The notes under the pieces are model-generated. The model made no database searches, was not told the origin of the DNA, and was given only the letters and a program-made list of their open reading frames with translations. Below, piece after piece: positions 12,265 to 23,100 of a stretch of 64,000 nt of DNA. Source of the stretch: Lepisosteus oculatus (Eukaryota; Chordata; Actinopteri; Semionotiformes; Lepisosteidae). Made by a program: the position numbers and the translations under genes. Positions within the stretch are counted from its first letter, which is position 1, and every line of letters starts with the position of its first letter. The DNA is taken from the NCBI RefSeq assembly GCF_040954835.1, contig NC_090697.1:43274788-43338787 (forward strand), read 5' to 3'.

Positions 12265-12500
12265 TTGAAAGATGGGACTATAACAGGGACAGGATGCCAG
12301 TCCATTGCAGGACACACAGACAAGGACACAAGCACAATTTAGAGCCACCAGATAAATTAGCAAGCATGTCCTTTGGAAGGTTGGAAGAAACTGAAACCAT
12401 ATGAACATGAGAAGAACCTGCAAAATCTACAAAGAAAGTGCTCCAATCCAGAATCAATCTCAGGACCTACGAGCTACTTGGCAATCCTGTTTGAATTCCC
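12265..12500 (-). mobile_element. Diverged fish SINE copy
   Basis: Contains GGATGCCAGTCCATTGCAGG and a diverged GGAAGAAACTGAAACC box. These correspond to conserved parts of the SINE-like repeat also seen at 32.4, 58.1 and 60.9 kb. The terminal tRNA-like part is poorly preserved. Confidence 0.55.
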
Positions 12501-13290
12501 TTAGACATTGACAGGGCATCCACCTGAGGCAAAAGCAACTCTCGGAACATCATTTTATCTCTTCCAGCCATGTCTACACTGAGCTTTCTGTTTGCATACT
12601 TTCACAGGGATCACCTTGATTCACATTCTCCTACCTGAGAACAACTTCAGAAGCCAAAATTGTCCTCTAACTGGGTCAACACCTTCCCCCAAGCTCTCCA
12701 TGAATGATTCATTTCTTTCTCAATCTCTCCCACACTTCTCCTAGAACTCTCCTCTAATAATTCCATTTCTGTGTACCAGATTTAAATTTCTGTGGACTGT
12801 CTTTCTCATATCCTCCTTACAATTCTCACAAAGTCTTTTATTTTCTTTGTCCTCATAGCTCTGCTCTCTCCTACATTCCCCACACTGAAGAAGACTATCT
12901 TTTTACTTTTCAGTAACTGATAACCTCTACTTTTTCTCTACTTTTCTATCACAGCTGATACTCTGTTAGGTCTCTCCTCTTCAGTGTCATAATTTTACAA
13001 TTAGTTACTTATGCAATGCAATTACTAATTTGACTAGTTAACTGCATCAGAATATAAAACATTAATATAAATTAAGAAAAGAGGCCTTACTGAAATAGAT
13101 TCCTATTTTACTCTGCTGCTTACATTTTGTACTCTCTTGTCTATTTATTAACTAATTCTCAATCCAAAAACATTCATGACCTTGGCTCCCTACACCCTTT
13201 CATTTATGCAGATTTATGCAGAACTTTAGACGTCCTCATCTTGAGGCATTGTGTTAAGTTCTTTCTTAAACAGATTGAAATCTAGCCCCT
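12501..13290. other. Upstream region of NFKBIE, pyrimidine-rich
   Basis: About 12660-12970 is strongly C/T-rich and contains ACACTGAAGAAGACTATC at about 12883-12900, a weak echo of the CCTGAAGAAGGC repeat core at 37.29 kb. No exon was recognised. Confidence 0.35.
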
Positions 13291-13296
13291 CCCTCC

Positions 13297-13306
13297 GGGG
13301 ATTCCC
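13297..13306 (+). promoter_or_regulatory. Consensus NF-kappa-B site upstream of NFKBIE
   Basis: GGGGATTCCC matches GGGRNWYYCC exactly and lies 482 bases before the NFKBIE ATG. I-kappa-B genes are known NF-kappa-B targets, giving negative feedback, so the placement is meaningful. The transcription start is unknown. Confidence 0.6.
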
Positions 13307-13642
13307 AGCATTTTTTCAGCACAACCTCGTTTGATTGACGGCAGTCAGTCCGTCCCTCCCCTTATCAGACTTGCTCGAGTGATCTGTGGTCTCATAGCTC
13401 GCTTGCGATTTACAAGCTCGGGATTCAGCTGTAAACGCTAGTTCAGTCACAAGTTTAATTCTGTGGTTTTTGATGGCGTTTGATGAAGCTCGTTGCTGTT
13501 TGATATCTACTTTTTAAATTGAAACAGTTAAGATAATTGTGGCCTTTTTTCATCGTCTTTTCTTGAAATGTAAACAACTCTGAAAATAACTGAAAGGCAT
13601 TTTTATTTTGGGCTTGAGATAAAAAGAGCAGAGCGGGGTGGC

Positions 13643-13753
13643 ATGAAACTCAACACCTTAATCGAGTTATTTAAAAAGGAATCGGCAGATATTTCAGGAG
13701 CGAAAGCGTGTATCTGGCTCGACAGCGCATACCTCCTATTTGGTGTTTTGTAA
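13643..13753 (+). other. Possible upstream ORF in the NFKBIE leader
   Basis: An ATG at 13643 opens a 36-codon frame ending in TAA at 13751-13753, 34 bases before the NFKBIE start and in a different frame. It matters only if transcription begins upstream of 13643, which is not shown. Its peptide is not recognised. Confidence 0.3.
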
Positions 13754-13787
13754 GTTATTAAAAAAAAAAGTTTCCTGTTGGTACACC

Positions 13788-14146
13788 ATGGCCAATACGC
13801 CGGACGAAAGGAAAAAGGCAGAAGATCCTCCTGAAGACAGCCAGTGCGACTCGGGTTTTGGAATCGACTCCTTCCGATCCATAAACCAAGAGGATCATCA
13901 AAACATCAAAAGGACATCGCAGGAATCGAGCAGTGACAACAAGAAAGACAGGGATAAGTTGGACAATGTAACTGAGGACAGGCTGGACTCTTCCTACGGC
14001 TCGTCCTCTCTCACAGTTGAGAGTCTCAAGGACATGTTTCAGGATTGCAATATTTCTGAGCAAGAAGAAACAGAAAACACAGAGGCTACAGAGTACAACG
14101 AACAGGAAATAACATTTTTAACTACCATCAGCGAAGACGGAGACAC
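13788..14146 (+). CDS. NFKBIE: NFKBIE coding exon 1
   Basis: The start is ATG in a strong context (CACCATGG). The exon encodes residues 1-119 and two bases of codon 120. It carries the lysine-bearing N-terminus, the DSGFGIDS degron (residues 21-28), SSYGSSSL and the ISEDGD lead-in to the ankyrin domain. The donor is ACAC|GTATGT, phase 2. Confidence 0.93.
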
Positions 14147-17100
14147 GTATGTTTTTGTTTTTGCTGTTTTTGTCGGCTTTCCACTAAGAGACCAAATAAT
14201 TATAATTACTGACAATAGCACATAAAATGCATCATTTAACATGTACATGAGCCGTTGTCGTTTGTTGTTTTTTGTATGTTTAAAGCATGCAAAAAGCTAT
14301 CTCTATCCAAAATCTCATGAGCGTGTAACCCACCTTCAAATGAACTATATATTTACATTACTCCATTTTGAAAAAAAAGAGGTAGTGATTCGCAGTGGAG
14401 AGAGAAAAAACGCGATAAGGCATCGTTGTAAGGTGATACTAGCGATTCGAAAGAAAAGCGTTGGTTGTTACAAAAGCTTTCTGGTAACATTTGCATATGC
14501 GAGAGCTTTGCGTGGTTGTTGGTAAGTGTGGATGTTGTAAGTCAAATACTGTCGTTGCAAGCGTGGAAAATGATCAAAAGGCTCAATACTTTTTTATCCT
14601 GTGATACTGGTTGTGACACAAACGGTGTCGGGAGTATCAGCAACGCAGCTAGATCGTTTTACGTTACTAACCCATCCCTCGTAAGGAGTTTGGATCTTGA
14701 TGAAATGTGGATTTCAAAGAATAATTACTATTTTGTCTTCAAAGAGAGATTATTCGTTTATTTTGGCTTGAGTACCTCTTGATCTGATTTATGAGCATTC
14801 CTGGTACAGGAGCTCAGAATGGACAAGGAATCTTTGTAAACTATGATGACACATACTTTAAGGTCAATGTGATATTTTTGTTTTAAATGCAAAAAAGCAC
14901 ACTGAAGAGCCGATTTTCGTGTTTAGTGCCTGTGCGAAAAGTAATTGCAATTTCCATATGCAGTGCTTGCTGTTACAAAGTTTGCTCTCACTCGAAAGTC
15001 CCTACTGCCTGTGGAAAAAAAAAGTGTTTTTTTCCTCTGAAGCCCCTATTTCTACTAATATTTGTACTTTTTTTCTTGACGCAAAATTACAGGACTTTAG
15101 TTTCAGCTTTGTAATTAATGTCATATTTTCCAGAAGAGGTGTGAATTCCCCATTGCTATTATACTGCTGTTATGATACCAGTTTTGTGTAGTCATTTAGG
15201 GAAGTGTTTGAGTTTTTGGAAACTACGAGGAACAGCAGTTTTTTGGGGGTTTTGGAAACAATCCATGAATTTAAACCCGTAAATTCCTACACACTGTTTC
15301 TGTGAACCACAATTTTGCATTGCTCGTCTGTCTCTGTGTCATTCTCATTTGGTTCCATTGTTTTCAAATATCAAGCAAAAGCATAAATTATCATGAATTT
15401 TAAGGAACAGAAAATTATTTTTCTGCTGTTTTGCCACAAAGTGACAAAGTCACATTTTTCGTTGCTAAAAATGTTTATGTAAACATAACACTACTTAAAT
15501 GGAGGATAGCACTGGGTACTATCTGAAGGTGGGGGCTCACAAGTTAAGAGATTGTTTTTCAGTTTGATAATGATCCGAAATGCAGGCAAAATAAAGCATC
15601 ATATAAATCAGAACTTCAGCCCACAAACTCAATCCATGTTCTAAATGTGAAACTACATGGTAGCTTCCCTTTTGATAAATTTATTCTGATTACTCATTAG
15701 CTAAGGTATTGAGCCTGGAACTGGAGATTACAATTTAAAGTTTGCTGTAACTGAGTTCTGTACCTAAGTTAAATAATAATGATGACATAGATAATGAGGC
15801 TTCCTCCTTGAAGTGTTACAAAATGGGTCTGCTAGGACAGTAGGAAATACAGTTTGAACCAGAATATCGAGCTCCAGAAGGCAGCACAAATGAAACCTGA
15901 ATGTATTTTGGTGTATATTTTTTTTAATAGGGCCCGTGTATTATTATTCACAGTTTTCCCATTTTGAAATTGCTTTGTAACGGGAATAGGATAATGTTGT
16001 TTTTATATGGCTTTCTGTTTATACCGCTCTCCTAGAGGAAATTGTAGGCATTTCTCAATAAGTTCGAAAACCATGTTTTGAGGTAGTTTTTGCAGTGTGT
16101 TTAAATATGACATGAAGAAACAAAGCATTAAATGTCACCCACTTCTCTATTTTAATATCGGATGTGCTTTTTTGTCTGTTGCCACTCACACTGAGGGGGA
16201 CTGTTTGTTAATGGCAGTCAATCATGTGACCCTGTGGCTGAGGTCTGACTACAGCTCTTTGAGGTGTGATGATTTATGAAAAAATATACCTTTTGATATT
16301 AAGGTAGGAGATTATCAAACATCTCCAACATAGTTCTGATTTTCAGAACTGTACCTCAACATTTTCTGTCATATCATAAGAATATTTGTAATTTATTTTA
16401 AATTAGTTGAGACTGTTTGATTGGAGCACATGTGCCTGAAGGTGTTTTTATGTAAAAAATGTCAGGGGAGTCTAATGAGGTGAAACTGCAGAGGAAGACA
16501 AGCAAGGAAAGTTATGGGATAGTGAAGCTGAGTAGTAAACCGTAGTAAAGACAGGGGTTTTTAAGAGGTATTGCAATTGTTTGCTCTGAAAGTTCTGTTT
16601 GCTTTAAACTACACTACAAGAATGAACATGTAACCCAGGAAACTTGTTTTCTGAGGAGTAAGGTGTTCAAGGTCTCAGTTCTTTAGAGAAGTGAAAAGGT
16701 TATGAGCAGGGGGTGAGTGAGAAAGCAGTCATCTCTAGATTCATGAATATTTGAGCAGTGCTGTTTGCAGGACTTTTGCAGCTGCTTCTAGCTAACACAA
16801 AATTCACCACTTTTTACACTACTAGGTGCTAGGCAGTGCACTGAAATTGGTCATAGGGAAGCATGAAACTGTGGGGTTAGGGAAGTCCAGAGAACATCTG
16901 CACATTGGGGCAAAACCCTTTAAGGGGAAATACTATCAAAATGTGCTGGTAGCAATTAATGATCTGGGGGTGGGCTGGGAGGAAGATGTGAAGAGAGACC
17001 TCTTATTGGGCAACAACAGGAAATTGAGCCTGTTACTTCCTTTTTTAATGTCTGGTTAGTTAGGAAGCAGAAAGTCATAGTGACCAAAGAACCATTCATG

Positions 17101-20100
17101 TTTTATCTGCATCTTCAAAAGGAAAGAAGTGTTTTGAGATTTTTAAAATATATTTAAAATTTGCAGTACCTCAGAGGGGCTTGTCATTTAAGTTGTGGTA
17201 GTATTGACCAAAGAATTAGGAGAACTTGATATTTCGAACATATTAGACAATGTTTAGTAGTGAGATGGGAGACTTATAGGAAAAAAAAACAGTATGCCGC
17301 TGGAAATGGTGTTGGTGACCAGCAGGTGGCGCTTGTCTGTCTGGACCTGTGCTGTGCTTAGTCGATGTCACAATATGGTGATGGGAGCACTACGTCCCCC
17401 ATGTGAGACTTTAAACTGAAGACTTAAGTCCTTCAACGTTAAAGACCGCGTTGCCCTGTTCTTGAGAGTTTAGGTTATTGCCCTTGTGTCCTTGCTAAGT
17501 TGCACTATAGGTTTGTACTAACTGCCCTCCATACATTTACCCTTGAACTCAAAGTAATTTCTCTGCCTGATCTGCTGTTTGTACAGGATAAAGTGTGAGA
17601 TCAACTTGGATGAAAACCAAGGATGAAGCAGTTTTTGCTCATGTCTTTAAATGTACCCACCAACTTCACAGTTATTATTAAGCCTCATATTGTGACTTGT
17701 TTTGTTTCGTTTGATAAGTGCATATTTGTGAAAACAAATTGTTTAGGAAGTATAATTGTAAATAAAACCAAACATTTCCATTCTTGTATGTTCCATGCTT
17801 ACAGCAGACTAGTATAATTATGCCATTTGGATGAATGTATGCTTCATAATGTAGTTTAATCATTTCAGGTTTATTGGTCACTACTTGCAGGCACAAAAAC
17901 CTTGAGAATTTAGCCTCGGTAACTTTGCAGGTAAATGCACCAAACACAGGGAAGAGATTCTCACTATTGTTCTTAGGATAAAGCTTCTGGGAGTGATTTC
18001 TAATCTGGAGTGACCCCACCTGTGGGTTTGCTTTACTCAGAAAGCAGAAGTGCTAAAATTAACTGTGGAATTCCCCGTGACTCTCAGAGCACATGCTCAG
18101 AGTTACACGCCTCAGACAGGGAAATGGTTTTGCTGCTGAAATGTCTCTCATTATGATTTACGCGAGTGTACATGTCATTTCAGTGTATGCATAGAAGTTT
18201 TCAGATCTGAGCTGTACACTGTTCAAACTGCAAGCATGCAGTTTGTTAATGCTGTGGAGACTAGGCTCCTTAGCCATTCACAGTCAATGCACTTGTGCGT
18301 ATCACTGTGAAGTCCTTCTTCTTATGCGTGTCAGATTTGGCAGTGAAAATGCAGTACGATTGTAGTAACACAAAAGTACATTTTTATCTTTTCTGCAAAA
18401 TATTTCTAACTTACAGAAAACTGGGATAGGGCTTATTAGGCATAGGGTTAAAAAGTGAAAGAAAGAAGTTGGCTGGGTCTGAAGAAATACTGTGCAGTTT
18501 GTTTCTTGGTGTGACCTTGCAACACACGATTGGACCATATCTGTAGAGCAGACGGTAGGGAGACTAGAATCTCCTGGTTGTCTTCTGCTATTGCAGCCAT
18601 GAATGATGAATGTTTCCTATCTTCCAGATATTGGATGTGTTGTTCTGTTGCCGTAGCAGGCCAAAGTGGAATTCAGATTTCCTTGTGTGGAAACCATTGT
18701 CAGTCCGTGTTGTTAAACGCCTCGCTGCTGTGCTCCCCCTGTGAATCTGCTGTTTTTTTTTCAACAGGGCACGCACACCTTGCTTTGTTTTTTCCTTTTA
18801 TCCTTCCCATTCATGATCAACAGATTTAATCGGTAGAGCTGTGGATAACAGTGATAAGTTAAAGAGGAAAAAGGGGGGATATATGGTTATCTTCATACAT
18901 CTCTGAAACCACCCTGTGCCATTAAGATTAAAGTGTGTAGTGTGAATAGATTACTAATATGTTGGGAACTTTGCTAAGTGAAAACGTTTGGGGATTTTGC
19001 TTCAAACCGTAATATAAACAAAAAATACGAAAGTCCCTTGAAGGAGAACAAATACTAGCTGGGTACCTTTCAGATTACAATTTTTTTTTTTAAGCCTTGA
19101 GAAATTCTCCAGTTTGTCCTTGACTTTCTACCCCTGATAATCTGTGCCGGCTTTTCTTTTTCTTTTCATCCTCTTAGTAACTTTAACGGTATGGAAATGT
19201 GTTGCGTCGAGCCGGGGGAGCCCCATTTCGAACTCTTTGTGCTGCTGTGAGTCTAACCAGCCGCAAGCAGGTTCAGTGTTCACCTTTGAAGAGCAAAGGA
19301 GGACAGCAGTGTAACTCCATTAAGAGAGAAGCCCTATATACAGTAGTTACCTGAGGAGCAGGTCTGACCAGGATTGTTTTCTATTGCAAAATCAAATGCC
19401 AGTCTGCAAGGCCTCTGGCATGCCTATTTTTGACACCCTTTACATTTACCTTTCCTTAAAATAAGTTTACTGGGTATAAATTTGTGGCCAAAATGGAAAC
19501 GTTGATCCTGTTTAGTCTGCATTTAGTTTTCCAGTCTCTGCAGTGATTCAGTTTTGTGCTTTATGTTTGGTGGGCTTGTTTGTGTGTAACAGGGCAATTA
19601 AAAAGGAAACTGGGGTGTTGGGTATATGAGTCTCATGCAGCGAAATAAGGAGGTGGAATTTGTACTTCTTTATTTTTGGTGTTTTGGAAATGCCCTTCTA
19701 TTGAATGTCCTTAGTCGTGTATTAGAAGGAAGCCATACATATCTAAGAGTTCCTCAATTTTGAAATTTCTTAACACTTTAGAATCCTATGACGTGTGTCA
19801 TTCCCTATTCCTTTCTATTGCTACTTTTACAGGTAAAAGAAACATGAAGTAAGATTTTGTTACAATAGAGCAGTGGTTCTCAAACGTTTTGGACCAAATA
19901 CCACCCCTAATCCAACCAAAGCATCCAAGTACCACCTACAAGTCATCATCTCATAGGAACCCCAGAAATTCTCAATGACCAACATGAGCGCGCGTGCACA
20001 CACACTCACACATACATATAATAAATATTATAATAATAAACTTTATTTGATATAGCACCTTTAAAGGTGGCTTCTCAAAGTGTATTACAGAAAAAAAACA

Positions 20101-23100
20101 TTAACAACAACTAATAAAAAAGCACCATTTCAGTGAGAGGGGTGAGCCTGTTTAGTTGAGTAAAGCAGATGTGAATTAATTTTTCGAGCCTTGATACAAT
20201 TCACAACCGAGTCTAACAGATATTAAATCGTCAGGCATTTTCTTGACGGCAAAGGTCTCGCGGTGGATGTTGTAATGCGTACATTAATTTCTGGCGCAAC
20301 CTCTAATTCGTGCAACTACACCGTTATGTCAGCTTGTCATCGCTCTAGCACCGTCTGTACAAACTCAGACGCATTTTATCCAGTCGAGGCCATTCAGAAG
20401 CTGAAATATGTGCTCTCCTGTAGTTCCTGTTGGTAGCGGTTTACAGAATAGAAAGTCTTCATGGGACATGCCCTCAAACTCGTATCTAACGTAAACGAGC
20501 AAATTGGCCAAATCAACTACAGACTCATCTAATTGCAGTGAAAAATATCTGCTCATCTTAACATGCTCTATCAGTGTACTTTTGATATAATCCTTCATTT
20601 CAATAATTCTGTGAATGACTGTGTCTTTCAAGGGGAGGGGGGCAGCAGGTCAAGCTGTTTAGCCAATGGTGTCAGCTCTTTTGCCAACGGTAAATAAGGT
20701 TCTTCAAAAATAGTGTAGCTTACCTGCTTTAGCAATCCGCAAGCTTGCATTTTTCCGCGTTTCCGTTTTTATTTCCGTATTTATTTAAAGAACAACTGTT
20801 CTTTACTGATTGGTAGTGAATTTACTGAGGAAGCGTAAGGAAGAAGCACAAAGCTGAAAAGTTGGAGGAGACAGAGACCTTTGGTTATTATATTTTACAA
20901 TATTTTCTAAGTATTTTTCAGAAACCTGAAAGTACTGTGCATCAGTGCTCACATGTAAATTACAATAAATTTCCTAGAAATTAAGTAGTTGCTGAGCTTT
21001 GCCAGTGACTCTTGAGTCGAGACAGCTATAGAGAAACCCTCAGAAAGCATGTAGTCACATGTGAACTCGGCTACAAAATGAGAGGTATAAGAATAATCAC
21101 CTTTTTTGTCCTACAGTTAAGGTTACTATTTTGGTTTTCTGATCCTGGCCAAGTGAACCTGTGGGCCATACAGCTACTCAGAACTTGTACACCTCGCCTG
21201 AAAATATCTGAGTCAGAAAAGTCCAAATGTCAACTTCACTCATACCAGCTAAGGTGTCAGAAAGAAGATGCTGGGTGATTAAAGTGCAAGGGCCCCTTGA
21301 AACACAGCCGCATTCGTGCCAAATTCTGACATTTTCCAGAATGTCAGACTTTGTACTTCTTCAATGGAATCATATCCATTGTACATAGCATATAGAATGA
21401 AACCTCCCCCATGCTGACACACTGCTCATAGTACTGTATCTTTCCATTGTGATGGAGCCTAAGCCCACTGCCGAGCACCATTCATCCCACATTATTGCCC
21501 TGTAGATTTGATTGTAAATGACACAGGTTTTTTTTCTGATGAGTAGGATTGAGGAGGCTCTGGCTGAATTGCAATTGCATGAAGTTTTTCTTGAGAGCAA
21601 AAACCCCCACTGAGATAAACCTCAACAGCCCTTACTGTTTAGTAAATACTGAGTTTTAAGTTGGGGAACAACAGCCCTCTTTTAGGCCAAACACTGACCT
21701 GATTAAGTGGTCAATCCCTACAGGCTTCTTATAGATACCATTTGCTGTAAGAAGACAGAGGAGGCAAATAAGCACCATAAGGTAAAAGTTAATTATTTGT
21801 CAACATAGCCAGATCTCTGTATATTTGTACAGGCATGACTGTCATAGTCATGCCTAGGCAATCTTGTAAATGTTGTACGAAGCAGGCATTTCCAGGCCTT
21901 CTTTTGAGGGACCACACACTTTCTGGTTTTTGTTACAGCCAAGCTCTCAGTTACATACAGTAATTGAGTTAAACTCTTATACGTGTTGACAGCTGCGTTT
22001 TAACTTTTACATTTCCTAAGTAAAAATTTCATGATGGGGGGGAGGGGAATGAGTAGAAAGCAAACATTTGCAAATATTCTAGCCACTTGTCGATTCAATT
22101 ACAGCTTCAGTTCAGTCATTATGATCAGCTGGAACAAAGAAGCAGCAGGTGTGAAAGCACACCCCTGATCTAGACAGCTGTATATGGAGGTGGAAGGCAA
22201 AGGAATTTTTTATTTCTGCTTTCAAATTGGAATTTGCCTTGCGCCTATAAATGTATTAAACAGTTTAGGTGTAAGAATCATCTGATGTGCCGTTCAAAAA
22301 GTCATACTTGTACATTGGAGAAGGCTGGCATTGGGGAAATAGTTTCGCTTCAAAGGGAAATCTAATGAAATTAGTAGTTCATTAATTACATTTAATAGTA
22401 TTTGTATGGGCTTTCACAGGGTGAAAAGCTCTTTCTTCCTCCCGCAGACATACTAGCAAGGTTAATAAGGGTTAATTAGGGCTTCTACTTTGTGCATATG
22501 CATTCTAAGGTGGACTGGGGTCTTGTCCAAGGTGTCTGCCTTCTCTTGCCCCTTGGACCCTTGACGCAGGTTAGCAGCTTTCAGATAATTGATAGGTGTA
22601 CCTCCAAAGTTCTTGTGGTGCAGCTCAGTCTTCATGGAACATAAGGGTTTTGAGGCCTTAGAGAGAGACGTCCACCATGTGGGGCTCTCGCAAAAACAGA
22701 TTCAACCAGGTCGCAGACGTTTAAGGTATTGTGTGCCACTAGGATTCACTCAGCAACAACAACAAGGATGTAGCATTGTGTGGGAGAAGAGTTATCAACC
22801 TCTTGCAGCGTTTGCCTTAAGATTGATATCTGGAACGTGAAAGAAACCTCCTCTTCAGTCAGAGACAATCTCCACATCTGTTAGTCTTACCACAACTTCT
22901 TACTACTAGGACAGTAATTCAATGTGAAGTGCAAAGACATGCCCTGTGCTCGCATCCTGTTGGCAGGTTCAATTACTTTGATTGCTCAGGACTTGGAGGA
23001 GTTGCATTAGGTTGTTGAAGAACGGATGAGCCAGCATGAGATTTTTGTTACTATTAGTGGACCAGCTTAGGTCTTGTTAGCCATGTGAACCTATTGAACT

